DNA of 64,000 bases from Peptoniphilaceae bacterium AMB_02 (GTDB lineage: Bacteria; Bacillota; Clostridia; Tissierellales; Peptoniphilaceae): the NCBI GenBank assembly GCA_036321625.1, contig CP143259.1, forward strand, positions 1,538,001 to 1,602,000. The letters run 5' to 3'. Positions 27,264 to 37,199 of this stretch are shown here, piece after piece; the first letter of the stretch is position 1, and every line of letters starts with the position of its first letter. The position numbers were made by a program, and so were the translations under genes. Under the pieces are notes generated by a model. The model was given only the letters and a program-made list of their open reading frames with translations, ran no database searches and was not told the DNA's origin.

Positions 27264-28505
27264 ATGAAGATACTTTTAACTTCTGACTGGTTTGTGCCAG
27301 CAGTTAATGGTGTAGTAGTTTCGTTTATGAATTTATATAGAGAATTAAAAAAACAGGGTCATGATGTAAAAATATTAACTCTATCAAAATCAGATGACTC
27401 TTATATCGATGGTGATTTTTATTTTGTCAGATCATTCGGCATAAAGGTATATCCCGACGTAAGGGCGACCTTTGCCTTTAATAGCAGAATTTTAAATGAG
27501 TTAATCGACTGGAAACCTGACATAATTCATAGTCAGTGTGAATTCTTTACTTATACATTTGCGTATAGGATCGCTAAAAAAACAGGTGTACCCATAGTAC
27601 ACACCTACCATACACTATACGAGTACTATACTCAGTACGTCATACCTAATAAAAAACTTGGCAAGGCAATGGTATCTAAAATTATGAGATATAGGCTGAA
27701 AAATGCTGAAACCGTAATAGCCCCAACAAAAAAGGTAAAAAACACCCTATTATCTTATGAATTGAATGATAATCTGGTAATTATTCCTACAGGTATTGAT
27801 TTAAGTCGATATAATAAAGTAGTCTCTAAAGAGCGTAAAGATGAAATCAGATCATCTTTAAATATCCCTGAAGATAATAAAATACTAATAAATATCGGTA
27901 GAGTTGCCGAAGAGAAAAACTTAAAAGAACTCGTAGATAATTTCGGTATGCTGCTACAAGTATACGATAAAGTTAATTTTGTAATTGTCGGTGACGGCCC
28001 ATATATGTCTGAATTAAAAGAGTATGTACAATCGAAAAAATTAATGGGTAAAATAATCTTTACCGGAATGATTAACCCCGATGAAGTTGTAGACTACTAC
28101 CAAACCGGAGACATCTTTATATCTGCATCTGTTAGTGAAACCCAGGGCTTAACATATGTAGAAGCATTAGCTAACTGTCTTCCTGAAGTATGTAGAGAAG
28201 ACGAAGCAATAGACGAAGTAATAGAAAATGGCTATAATGGATTTACTTATAAAAATGAAGCTGAATTTATCGAATATGCAAAGAAACTGCTAACCGATGA
28301 TGAGATGAGAGCCGAGTTTTCTAGAAACGCCAAAGAAAGCAGCGAAAAATTCAGCAAAGAGAATTTCGGACTTTCTGTCTACAAAGTCTATGAAGATACC
28401 ATAAAACGCTTCAATCCCGATAAATATAAAGTAGATCTTCAAGATATGATTAAAAATATAAAAATTAAAAGCCAGCGACTAATAAACTGGAATAAAGATG
28501 AGTAA
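27264..28505 (+). CDS. Family 4 glycosyltransferase, diacylglycerol glucosyltransferase-like
   Basis: 413 residues with the GT-B fold: the N-terminal half begins MKILLTSDWFVPAVNGV, which contains the Gly-rich acceptor loop seen in lipid glycosyltransferases. The C-terminal half has GRVAEEKNL and the E-x7-E motif in SETQGLTYVEA. The closest type is alpha-glucosyl/galactosyl-diacylglycerol synthase, which makes membrane glycolipids. The loop after the motif reads NCLPEVCRED where related enzymes have a GLPVV-like stretch, a small oddity. ATG 27264 follows CGGAGGTG. Single gene with a strong terminator. Confidence 0.87.
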   Translation: MKILLTSDWFVPAVNGVVVSFMNLYRELKKQGHDVKILTLSKSDDSYIDGDFYFVRSFGIKVYPDVRATFAFNSRILNELIDWKPDIIHSQCEFFTYTFAYRIAKKTGVPIVHTYHTLYEYYTQYVIPNKKLGKAMVSKIMRYRLKNAETVIAPTKKVKNTLLSYELNDNLVIIPTGIDLSRYNKVVSKERKDEIRSSLNIPEDNKILINIGRVAEEKNLKELVDNFGMLLQVYDKVNFVIVGDGPYMSELKEYVQSKKLMGKIIFTGMINPDEVVDYYQTGDIFISASVSETQGLTYVEALANCLPEVCREDEAIDEVIENGYNGFTYKNEAEFIEYAKKLLTDDEMRAEFSRNAKESSEKFSKENFGLSVYKVYEDTIKRFNPDKYKVDLQDMIKNIKIKSQRLINWNKDE

Positions 28506-28525
28506 TCAAAACTAAAAGTAAAAAG

Positions 28526-28568
28526 TAGTGTATCAGAATAAACTAAATTCTGATACACTATTTTTTTT
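28526..28568 (+). terminator. Strong terminator after the glycosyltransferase
   Basis: A perfect 13-bp stem TAGTGTATCAGAA/TTCTGATACACTA with a 9-base loop, followed by eight or nine T residues. Confidence 0.93.
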
Positions 28569-28708
28569 ATGAAAAAGGTGCAACCTACCATGAATTTTCT
28601 TTAACCCCTTTATTTATAAACAAATAAATCCCCAAAAATCAAACCTCTAATTATCATCATTTATACATTTTCTCGTTTTATCATTTCCCTATATTTCAAC
28701 GCTAAAAC

Positions 28709-28866
28709 GGGGTCAGGCTTTTATTTCTACTATTTTTTGTATAATTATAATGTGTATCCTAATGTCTAGTTTTATCATATGTTGTTTTATCTACGTTTGT
28801 CAAGCATTTATTTATACACTATATGGTATATGCATCCAAAAAATAAAATAATAGAAGCCTGACCCC
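28709..28866. mobile_element. MITE-like palindromic element of about 158 bp
   Basis: Two imperfect terminal inverted repeats of about 30 bases, each starting ggggtcaggctt, face each other at 28709-28739 and 28837-28866. The interior is AT-rich with no reading frame. The ends share the first 12 bases exactly and both continue to a TTTTTTG-type block. It fits a non-autonomous element moved by a transposase elsewhere, perhaps a REP-associated one. No clear target duplication was found. The 505-base gap 28506-29011 holds only this and two terminators. Confidence 0.6.
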
Positions 28867-28938
28867 CTTATTTTTGTGAAGGTTATAGTGTATGTTTTTA
28901 TATTTAATATAGTTTTTTGATATGATTTTATTGTATTT

Positions 28939-28972
28939 AAAAAGGACTTATCGTTGTGATAGGTCCTTTTTA
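28939..28972. terminator. Terminator after pdp, probably bidirectional
   Basis: A 12-bp stem (AAAAAGGACTTA with TAGGTCCTTTTT, one G-U pair) with T runs on both strands. Confidence 0.85.
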
Positions 28973-29011
28973 AATTTATTATCTTTTTGAAATAGTTCTA
29001 TTTATTTATGT

Positions 29012-30316
29012 TTATTTACTTCCTATTATTTCAATTATCATCGGATATTCTACTAATTCACCGTCGAATGAATAGGCTTCTAGTAAAACTCTTTCAGTTT
29101 CGTCCAATCTACTTTCATCAGCGGTGTATATGGTTGCAATAGTATCTCCAAGTTCGACTGAATCACCGGTTTTCTTATATATATTTACCCCGGCTGTGAA
29201 ATCCAGTACATCATCCAGTTTGGTTCTTCCTGCTCCTAGGAGTGAAGCTGCCAATCCTATTGACTCGGTATCCATTGATGTTATGACTCCGGTTTTTTGT
29301 GCTTTTATCTCTCTTTTAAATTCAGCTTTCGAGAAAGCTTCTAAATCATCAAAAACCGTAGTATCTCCACCCTGTATTTTAACGAGTTCAATAAATTTAT
29401 TATATGCGGACATATCTTTTAGAGATTTTGCTGCATTATCTCTTGCTGTTTCCAATTCTTCTATACCTGCCAAGTAGATCATTTGGGCTGCAAGTTCCAA
29501 ACAGATGATTTCGAGATCCTTAGGACCTGAGCCTCTTAATGTATTGACTACTTCTACGATTTCATTCCTATTACCTACAGCTTCTCCCAATGGTACATCC
29601 ATATTGGTAATAAGTGCTACGGTATTTTTCTCAGCAGCCGTTCCGATATCGACCATATGCCTTGCAAGGCTTTTAGCATCTTCGATATTTTTCATAAATG
29701 CTCCACTGCCCATCTTGACGTCGAGGACTATCGCATCTGAACCTGCTGCCAGTTTTTTACTCATGATTGAAGCGGCAATAAGAGGTATGCTGTCTACGGT
29801 AGCAGTGACATCTCTTAATGCATATATTTTTTTATCTGCAGGTGCCAGATTTCCAGATTGCCCTACTATGGATACACCTATCTTATTTACAATTTGAAAG
29901 ACTTCCTCTGGATCAATTTCTGTTTTAAAACCCGGTATGGATTCCATTTTATCGACGGTTCCTCCGGTATGTCCAAGTCCCCTACCTGACATTTTGCATA
30001 TCTTGACTCCTCTTGAAGCGGCTATCGCAGCCACAATGAGTGTGGTCTTGTCTCCAACTCCACCGGTTGAGTGTTTGTCTACAACTACACCTTCAATTCT
30101 ACTCATGTCAATGATATCGCCTGAATCGCGCATAATAAAAGTCAATTCAGACAATTCATCGTCCTTCATACCGGTAAAATAAATTGCCATCAAGAGTGCC
30201 GATACTTGATAATCGGGTATCTCGCCTTTTAAGTATCCATCAATTATAAAAGTAATTTCCTCTTTTGATAATTCATGTCCTCTCTTCTTCTTGTCGATAA
30301 TGTCATAAGCACGCAT
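29012..30316 (-). CDS. pdp: Pyrimidine-nucleoside phosphorylase
   Basis: 434 residues. The family signature is seen in MSGRGLGHTGGTVDKMESI, and the phosphate-binding region in KHSTGGVGDKTTL. The enzyme splits thymidine or uridine with phosphate to base plus (deoxy)ribose 1-phosphate. The C-terminal domain with GAGRTKLDD is typical of the bacterial pyrimidine enzymes. ATG 30316 follows GGAGTGAT; an earlier in-frame start would run into cdd. Last gene of deoC-cdd-pdp. Confidence 0.94.
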   Translation of the reverse strand: MRAYDIIDKKKRGHELSKEEITFIIDGYLKGEIPDYQVSALLMAIYFTGMKDDELSELTFIMRDSGDIIDMSRIEGVVVDKHSTGGVGDKTTLIVAAIAASRGVKICKMSGRGLGHTGGTVDKMESIPGFKTEIDPEEVFQIVNKIGVSIVGQSGNLAPADKKIYALRDVTATVDSIPLIAASIMSKKLAAGSDAIVLDVKMGSGAFMKNIEDAKSLARHMVDIGTAAEKNTVALITNMDVPLGEAVGNRNEIVEVVNTLRGSGPKDLEIICLELAAQMIYLAGIEELETARDNAAKSLKDMSAYNKFIELVKIQGGDTTVFDDLEAFSKAEFKREIKAQKTGVITSMDTESIGLAASLLGAGRTKLDDVLDFTAGVNIYKKTGDSVELGDTIATIYTADESRLDETERVLLEAYSFDGELVEYPMIIEIIGSK

Positions 30317-30320
30317 TGTA

Positions 30321-30737
30321 TCACTCCAAATCCGATGGTCCAAAGCTATATGGTAAAAGTTCACTCAATTTCATTATTTTGTACTCGTCCACTGATTTTG
30401 CAAGGATAATTTCAAACTCTTCAGGATTCGTGAATTCAACTAGAACCTGTCGACAAACTCCGCATGGTGTTACAAAATCTATAATATTCGATTTACTTCC
30501 CCCAAGGATTACAATTCTCGAAAAATTTCTATGTCCTTCACTTACTGCTTTAAAAACTGCAGTTCTCTCTGCACAATTGGTAGGACTGTAAGCTGCATTT
30601 TCTATATTTACGCCTGTATAAAGCTCTCCGGTGGCTGTTTCTAAAACTGCAGAAACATTAAACTCGGAATAAGGAGCATATGAGTATTTAATATTATCTA
30701 TTGCAAGCTGTATCAGTTCCCTAATATGATCCGTCAT
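30321..30737 (-). CDS. cdd: Cytidine deaminase
   Basis: 138 residues, the size of the homotetrameric bacterial enzyme. The zinc and catalytic motifs are NCAERTAVF (Cys and Glu) and PCGVCRQ (two Cys). It converts (deoxy)cytidine to (deoxy)uridine, feeding the phosphorylase next door. The start overlaps the end of deoC by 17 bases, and ends five bases before pdp. Confidence 0.95.
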   Translation of the reverse strand: MTDHIRELIQLAIDNIKYSYAPYSEFNVSAVLETATGELYTGVNIENAAYSPTNCAERTAVFKAVSEGHRNFSRIVILGGSKSNIIDFVTPCGVCRQVLVEFTNPEEFEIILAKSVDEYKIMKLSELLPYSFGPSDLE

Positions 30738-31389
30738 CACTTAAACCCTTTGCAATTTTAACGATTCTACTCGTACCAAGCCTATCGGCTCCGGCTTTTA
30801 TAAATGCCTCTGCATCTTCTAGTGATGAGATTCCTCCTGCAGCTTTAATTTTTACATTTTCAGAGATATGCTTTTTAAATAGTATGATGTCTTCGAGTTT
30901 TGCTCCTGATTCTGCAAATCCGGTAGATGTCTTAATATAATCAGCACCCGTTTCAGATATGATTTCACACATCTTAATCTTTTCAGCTTCGGTCAATAGA
31001 GCAGTCTCTATTATAACTTTTAGAATTCTTTCGCCGCAAAATTCCTTAATCGTTGAAATTTCAGTCTTAATCTCTTCATACTTTTTATTTTTTAAATCCG
31101 CTATATTAATAACCATGTCGATTTCATCAGCGCCATTATTTATTGCATCGACTGTTTCATATACTTTTGCCTCTGTCGTTTGATACCCCAATGGAAATCC
31201 AATTACAGTACAAATTACAGCTCTGCCTTTCAAGGTTTCATAAGCTCTGTCTACATAAGATGGCGGTATACATACAGATGCTGTTTTATATCTGATTGCA
31301 TCTTCCAGTACCACTAAAATATCTTCCCAAGTTGCCGTCGGCGACAGCAATGTATGATCAACTTTTGATAATATTTTTTCTATTCGCAT
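30721..31389 (-). CDS. deoC: Deoxyribose-phosphate aldolase
   Basis: 222 residues with a TIM-barrel fold. The Schiff-base lysine is in YIKTSTGF, and the other catalytic lysine in KAAGGI. It splits 2-deoxyribose 5-phosphate to glyceraldehyde 3-phosphate and acetaldehyde, linking nucleoside breakdown to glycolysis. First gene of deoC-cdd-pdp with AAGGAGG before the ATG. No phosphopentomutase gene is in the window. Confidence 0.95.
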   Translation of the reverse strand: MRIEKILSKVDHTLLSPTATWEDILVVLEDAIRYKTASVCIPPSYVDRAYETLKGRAVICTVIGFPLGYQTTEAKVYETVDAINNGADEIDMVINIADLKNKKYEEIKTEISTIKEFCGERILKVIIETALLTEAEKIKMCEIISETGADYIKTSTGFAESGAKLEDIILFKKHISENVKIKAAGGISSLEDAEAFIKAGADRLGTSRIVKIAKGLSDDGSY

Positions 31390-31398
31390 ATATCCTCC

Positions 31399-31421
31399 TT
31401 AAACTCTTATTTTGAGTTTAA
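31399..31421. promoter_or_regulatory. Palindrome before deoC, possible operator
   Basis: A perfect 8-bp inverted repeat (TTAAACTC, seven-base spacer, GAGTTTAA) lies directly upstream of the deoC ribosome site. It may bind a nucleoside-responsive repressor, or form a leader hairpin. No regulator is encoded nearby. Confidence 0.4.
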
Positions 31422-31455
31422 TACATACAAAGTTTTAAGTCAAATTGATTCCAAA

Positions 31456-31482
31456 TAAAAAGGCATCCCCGAAGGAATGCCT
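31456..31482 (-). terminator. Terminator after tyrosine phenol-lyase
   Basis: Stem AGGCAT/ATGCCT (31461-31466 with 31477-31482), followed on the minus strand by five T residues. Confidence 0.8.
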
Positions 31483-31494
31483 AATACATTCTAA

Positions 31495-32880
<1,386 letters not shown>

Positions 32881-32909
32881 TTAAAAAGACCTCCAATTAA
32901 AATTTTATG

Positions 32910-32969
32910 TTGCGATGCATTATGCATTACGCTTTATTATAGTATATACTCTATGAAAACATTTGTCAA
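32910..32969 (-). promoter_or_regulatory. tpl promoter with probable GntR operator
   Basis: TTGACA (32964-32969) and TATACT (32941-32946) are spaced by exactly 17 bases. About seven bases beyond, at 32911-32932, lies ATGCATT in tandem, bounded by GCG and CGC. A repressor here would block initiation. The 14 bases TTGCGATGCATTAT (plus strand, 32910-32923) recur at 34677-34690 near the GntR gene. Confidence 0.75.
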
Positions 32970-32997
32970 CAAAAAATTAATCTTTTTTCAAACTTTT

Positions 32998-33032
32998 TCA
33001 AAAAAAGACGAAGTTTGAAATCTTCGTCTTTT
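32998..33032 (-). terminator. Terminator after the DUF3343 gene
   Basis: An 11-bp stem AAAAGACGAAG/CTTCGTCTTTT (33003-33013 with 33022-33032) with T residues following on the minus strand. Confidence 0.85.
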
Positions 33033-33046
33033 GCTTAGGCTAAACT

Positions 33047-33271
33047 CTATTTATTGTCATATAATTCATGATAGAACAAGTTTTTTTCACTTATTAATAA
33101 TTCTACTTTTATTAAATCGTTTTTTTTTATTGCCGCACATGTCCCACAAGAAGAACTGAATCTTCTGGGAACAGGCATAAGTTTTACATAAATATTGCTG
33201 TTTTTTAACTCTTTTTCAAACCTTAGAGCTTCACTTATAGTGTCAAATGTAAAATAATAACCAATTTCCAT
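33047..33271 (-). CDS. DUF3343 protein, putative Se/S carrier
   Basis: 74 residues. A compact alpha/beta protein (YYFTFDTISEALRFEKEL, then PVPRRFSSSCGTC) with a C-x-x-C at the end of the third strand. DUF3343 proteins occur with TusA-like and YedE proteins in selenium-using anaerobes and are thought to carry sulfur or selenium. Its start overlaps the TusA-like stop by one base. Last gene of the cassette. Confidence 0.82.
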   Translation of the reverse strand: MEIGYYFTFDTISEALRFEKELKNSNIYVKLMPVPRRFSSSCGTCAAIKKNDLIKVELLISEKNLFYHELYDNK

Positions 33272-33477
33272 TATTTTTTCCCAATTATCGTATAATAGTC
33301 CCCGGTTTCTTTTACATCCACATTATATCCATTTTCTTTTAAGTATCTGCTAACATTCTCTTTAGATACATTGGTGTCAACTAAAATTTCCAATTCCGCA
33401 TTACCTTCTTTTACAGCATTCATTGTCCTAATTACAGGTTCAGGACAGGAGTAACCCCTAACATCTATTTCTTTCAT
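33271..33477 (-). CDS. yedF: TusA/YedF-like sulfurtransferase-type protein
   Basis: 68 residues. The defining CPxP motif is in RGYSCPEPVIRT, with the cysteine that carries sulfur or selenium as a persulfide or perselenide. The longer reading frame would start inside yedE; ATG 33477 follows GGAGGGATAGT and is preferred. It lies one base after the yedE stop. The partner transporter suggests it accepts the imported chalcogen. Confidence 0.88.
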   Translation of the reverse strand: MKEIDVRGYSCPEPVIRTMNAVKEGNAELEILVDTNVSKENVSRYLKENGYNVDVKETGDYYTIIGKK

Positions 33478-33478
33478 A

Positions 33479-34540
33479 CTATCCCTCCGCTCTTTTATTA
33501 GTATAGATATATGCAATAATCGTACATAGAATCAAACCGATAATAACAGCTATTCTTCCGTTTAAAGGTGCACCTTTAGGGGATGCAGCAAGTCCAAAGT
33601 TATGAGCTATGGCAGCTCCTATCAATAGTCCAAAAATTGTAATACCGGCATCTGCATCTCCATCTCCTGCAAGTATGGTCTGTCTAATAGGACATCCGCC
33701 TAGAAGAATACCTGCAAATCCAACAAGTGTCATACCTAAAAAGTTCCAAATATGTTCAGAATGTGCAACTGGTTGTCCTTCGAAGCCCAATTTAAAGCTT
33801 CCGCCAAAAGTCAGATTTCCTATAAGTGCAGCTATAAAAATACCAATAATACCGTACATAAAGTGCATGTCTTTAATCAGGAATAAATCCCTAAATGCTC
33901 CTGCTGAACAAACTCTGGTTCTCTGTAAAAGTATGCCTGTGATAATTCCGGCTACCAGTGAAATAAGGATTGGTGCATGCATAGAGCCAGGCCCTTCTTC
34001 AGAAAATAGTATGAATTCGAGTTTCAATACTAGAAAGACTAATAGCATAACAGCAAATAGCGGCATAATATATCCTACTATTTGAAGTTCTTTCTTATTT
34101 CTACCAAGAGTATAACCATTTTTCAAGAAATAAAGTCCTACCATTATTCCAACGACAAATCCTAATGTTCCTATAAGTGCGTTTAAATCACCATTTGCAA
34201 GTCTTAGTATCATTCTAAGTGGACAACCTAAAAATACCAAGGCTCCAATAGCCATAAATACTCCAAGCAAAAATCTTATAAGTGGAGATGATCCTCCTCT
34301 GGCTTTAAAATCTTTGCTGAACATAGATGAAGCAAAAGCTCCGAAAACAAATCCGATAATCTCAGGTCTTATGTATTGCACTGCGGCCGCTCTGTGGAGT
34401 CCGAGAGCTCCGGCAATGTCTCTCCAGAAACAAGCAACACAAATCCCCATGTTTCCGGGATTACCTTGTTTTACTAAAAACACAGCCAAGAGGCCTATGA
34501 TTCCACCGCCCAGCAGCATCTTCAGTTTTTCATTTTTCAT
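33479..34540 (-). CDS. yedE: YedE-family putative selenium transporter
   Basis: 353 residues with about ten membrane helices. The protein is an internal duplication, each half holding a GCP-type motif: LGCPLRMI and LGGCPIRQTI, plus Cys-containing segments (GICVACFWRD and TRVCSAG). Such Cys line the substrate path in YeeE/YedE proteins, which import thiosulfate or, in this clade, selenium compounds. Ribosome site AAGGAGG. It heads yedE-yedF-DUF3343 and faces the GntR gene across a 328-base region. Confidence 0.88.
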   Translation of the reverse strand: MKNEKLKMLLGGGIIGLLAVFLVKQGNPGNMGICVACFWRDIAGALGLHRAAAVQYIRPEIIGFVFGAFASSMFSKDFKARGGSSPLIRFLLGVFMAIGALVFLGCPLRMILRLANGDLNALIGTLGFVVGIMVGLYFLKNGYTLGRNKKELQIVGYIMPLFAVMLLVFLVLKLEFILFSEEGPGSMHAPILISLVAGIITGILLQRTRVCSAGAFRDLFLIKDMHFMYGIIGIFIAALIGNLTFGGSFKLGFEGQPVAHSEHIWNFLGMTLVGFAGILLGGCPIRQTILAGDGDADAGITIFGLLIGAAIAHNFGLAASPKGAPLNGRIAVIIGLILCTIIAYIYTNKRAEG

Positions 34541-34676
34541 ATTACTACCTCCTTAGTATTTGTATTTATATCAATATCTATTATATCTCTATTTTTCAGT
34601 TTCCTTTATTCGTTTTGTTTATGCTATTATTAGCATTTCTTATGAAATGAATATTTTATTTTAATATATATCCTGC

Positions 34677-34735
34677 TTGCGATGCATTATCGATTTTTCT
34701 ATGTTATAATTATACATATATTTAATGCATTAAAT
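34677..34735. promoter_or_regulatory. Divergent yedE/gntR region with ATGCATTA sites
   Basis: The gap 34541-34868 holds TTGCGATGCATTAT (34677-34690, identical to the tpl site), a TATAAT box (34704-34709) reading toward the GntR gene, and the perfect palindrome ATTTAATGCATTAAAT (34720-34735) just beyond it. The layout of -10 box then site copies that at tpl. The rest of the gap is AT-rich with an imperfect hairpin near 34740-34803. Confidence 0.6.
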
Positions 34736-34868
34736 ATGAATTAGTAATTATCAGCTTTTTATCTATCATTAGGACATTTTTATACTTACAACGAGATAAC
34801 TAATTTATATTTTAGAGCATTGTTTCGTTTTGGATATACTTTGATTTTTATACGGAAAGAGAGATAAT

Positions 34869-35516
34869 ATGAGAATAGTCAGAAAGTCATTAAGCGATCA
34901 GATATACGAGATATTAAAAAGAGATATTCTTACCGGTAAGATAAAATTCGGTGAGATGCTTATAAATCGAGACTTACAAAATAGATTTGATGTAAGTTCA
35001 ACTCCGGTTCGGGATGCTATCTTAAAACTACATACAGATGGTCTCATCGATTCTATTGAAAGAACCGGATCAAAGGTAATAGATTTTACACTGGACTTTG
35101 CACTAGAGGTCAATGAAGTCCTAATGTATATTGTACAATGGGGTATGATTTCCGCTTTTAAAAAAGGAGACATCGATAGTATATCGAATGAAACTTTCCA
35201 AAATATAGAATTTCAAAGGGAACATTTAGGAACAGAAAGATATTTTGATTATGATTATAAATTTCATAAGACATTTGTCGATCATTCTAAAAATTCCAGA
35301 TTAATAAAACTCTTTAAAGAATACAATGTACTACATGAAGTTCTGGTCAGAACTTTTTACACGCCTCAAAATACCGCCGATAAACAAGGTGTATCGATTC
35401 AAAAACACGTTGATATTGCCAATGCCTTTAAAAATAAAGATATTGATTTGGCAATAAAGCTTACGGAAGAACATTATCACCTGGCAGAGGAATTATTTAA
35501 AGAAAATCTAAAATAA
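34869..35516 (+). CDS. GntR-family transcriptional regulator, FCD type
   Basis: 215 residues. Winged helix at about 5-70 (LSDQIYEILKRDILTGKI, then SSTPVRDAILKLHTDGLI), followed by an all-helical FCD ligand domain. The FCD metal ligands include Asp and His in YDYKFHKTFV and H in KHVDIANAF. FadR-like members sense amino or organic acids and often repress. Likely targets are its own gene, the yedE operon and tpl, from the shared ATGCATTA sites. Ribosome site is weak (AGAGAGAT). Confidence 0.88.
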   Translation: MRIVRKSLSDQIYEILKRDILTGKIKFGEMLINRDLQNRFDVSSTPVRDAILKLHTDGLIDSIERTGSKVIDFTLDFALEVNEVLMYIVQWGMISAFKKGDIDSISNETFQNIEFQREHLGTERYFDYDYKFHKTFVDHSKNSRLIKLFKEYNVLHEVLVRTFYTPQNTADKQGVSIQKHVDIANAFKNKDIDLAIKLTEEHYHLAEELFKENLK

Positions 35517-35541
35517 TAGATATCGAATAGGGGGAATTCTA

Positions 35542-36648
35542 TTGAAATATATATTACTTTCATTGATTCTTTTACTCACTGCTTGCACTCCAAAAGCAGC
35601 TGATGAAAAAGTAAATACAACTCAAAATATAGTCGATACCAAAGAAGATAATAAAAGTACCGATACTTCAAAAAATGATAAAGAAACAGATGTCAAAACC
35701 GACGAAAACCTTGATAATCAAACAGCCGAAGTTAAGGAAGGTAGTGCTCAAAAAGTTGATATATCTCTTAAGCCAAATGAAGCCGGTAAAATCATGGTTT
35801 TAATGTATCACAATATCGGAACTGAAGAGGAAGAGTGGGTAAGAACTCCTGAGAATTTTAAAAAGGATTTGGAAACCCTTTACGAAAAAGGATATATTCC
35901 AATTAGCTTAAAGGATTATGTAAGTGGTAATATTCATACACCTGCAGGAAAAACACCCTATGTTTTAACTTTTGACGATACCAATGAGAACAACTTCAGA
36001 TATCTTTCGGACGGCAGCATCGATCCTAATTGTGCAGTCGGCATACTTTTAGAATTTGCAAAAAAACATCCTGATGTTAAGCCTTATTGTACCTTCTTTG
36101 GAAATGGCGAGATTCCGTTCAGAGTTACCGGCCAGGAAAAAGAAAAAGTTAATTTCTTAATTAAAAATCATATGGACCTTGGAAACCATACTGTCAACCA
36201 TCCTGATTTAACAGAGATGAAACCTGAATCTGTACTATATGAAGTCGGACGACAAGCGAAATATCTAACTTCACTATTTGATGGAAACTACGAAGTAAAC
36301 ACACTTGCACTCCCCTTTGGATCAAGACCTACTGATTCTGAGGCCGAAGCAAAAATCTTCAGTGGAGAATACGAAGGATTTAATTATAAGAATATAGCCG
36401 TACTGAATGTAGGTTGGGATCCTTATTTTTCTCCATATCATACGGAGTTTAATCCTCATCATATCCATAGGATAAGGGCAAGTGAAATACATGTAGATGG
36501 AGTAGGACTATACGATTGGTTAAAACATTTTGATGAAAATCCAGAAGCAAGATTTATATCGGATGGCTTTCCCAATATAGTAACCATTAAATCCGATGCT
36601 GTAGATCAAATTACGAATATTGGTGAAAGAGAACTATTTATTTATTAA
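35542..36648 (+). CDS. Polysaccharide deacetylase-family lipoprotein
   Basis: 368 residues. A lipoprotein signal peptide (lipobox LLTAC, Cys15) is followed by an acidic, Lys/Asp/Thr-rich linker to about residue 75. Then comes a NodB-like domain with VLMYHNIG, the catalytic/metal Asp pair in TFDDTNEN and the metal histidines in NHTVNHPD. Expected to remove acetyl groups from peptidoglycan or another surface glycan outside the cell. TTG start with GGGGG upstream. It follows the GntR gene by 25 bases. Confidence 0.87.
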   Translation: MKYILLSLILLLTACTPKAADEKVNTTQNIVDTKEDNKSTDTSKNDKETDVKTDENLDNQTAEVKEGSAQKVDISLKPNEAGKIMVLMYHNIGTEEEEWVRTPENFKKDLETLYEKGYIPISLKDYVSGNIHTPAGKTPYVLTFDDTNENNFRYLSDGSIDPNCAVGILLEFAKKHPDVKPYCTFFGNGEIPFRVTGQEKEKVNFLIKNHMDLGNHTVNHPDLTEMKPESVLYEVGRQAKYLTSLFDGNYEVNTLALPFGSRPTDSEAEAKIFSGEYEGFNYKNIAVLNVGWDPYFSPYHTEFNPHHIHRIRASEIHVDGVGLYDWLKHFDENPEARFISDGFPNIVTIKSDAVDQITNIGERELFIY

Positions 36649-36666
36649 TATAGAAAAGAGAGGTAT

Positions 36667-37011
36667 ATGAAAAATATAAGTGTTTCTACTAAGATAATCA
36701 TCTCTACTTATGAAGACGAAAATAGACCTGGTAGTTTTGGTCCGGGCATTGTATATCTTTTAAATGGTATCAAAGAAACCGGATCAATGAATCAAGCCAC
36801 TAAAGAGATGAATATGGCATATAGTAAGGCTTGGAGAATAATCAAAGAGGCTGAAACAATGCTTGGCTTTAAACTCCTGGAACGTTATACAGGCTCAAAA
36901 GGATCTACACTTACAAAGGAAGCAGAAGATATTTTAGAACTCTATGAAGAAATAAAAAGAGAAATAGATGCTGCAGCCAATAATGTTATAAAAAAATATC
37001 AGAGTAAATAA
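36667..37011 (+). CDS. ModE-like winged-helix DNA-binding protein without ligand domain
   Basis: 114 residues. The LysR/ModE-type helix-turn-helix is clear: GSMNQATKEMNMAYSKAWRI and then GFKLLERYTGSKGSTLT. Full ModE has C-terminal molybdate-binding TOBE domains, which are absent here. Such stand-alone proteins often control molybdopterin or selenium-enzyme genes, but the target cannot be told. Ribosome site AGAGAGG; ends before a strong terminator, so GntR, deacetylase and this gene form one unit. Confidence 0.83.
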   Translation: MKNISVSTKIIISTYEDENRPGSFGPGIVYLLNGIKETGSMNQATKEMNMAYSKAWRIIKEAETMLGFKLLERYTGSKGSTLTKEAEDILELYEEIKREIDAAANNVIKKYQSK

Positions 37012-37014
37012 ATC

Positions 37015-37057
37015 ATCCGCTTGGTAAGCAAATATCATTTGCCAAGCGGATTTTTTT
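37015..37057 (+). terminator. Terminator after the ModE-like gene
   Basis: Stem ATCCGCTTGG/CCAAGCGGAT (37015-37024 with 37042-37051), followed by seven T residues. Confidence 0.93.
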
Positions 37058-37160
37058 GTGCCCTATAAGGTATTTATCAACATCTCGGATTATCAGAATT
37101 TTAGGTGTTTTAATTAATTTCATATGATCAAACATAGTATTTACTCATTATAAATGTACC

Positions 37161-37195
37161 AAAAAAATAGGAGCTGTAAAATTCATACAGCTCCT
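37161..37195 (-). terminator. Terminator after the CNNM/CorC gene
   Basis: A perfect 10-bp stem AGGAGCTGTA/TACAGCTCCT followed on the minus strand by seven T residues. Confidence 0.93.
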
Positions 37196-37199
37196 CTAC

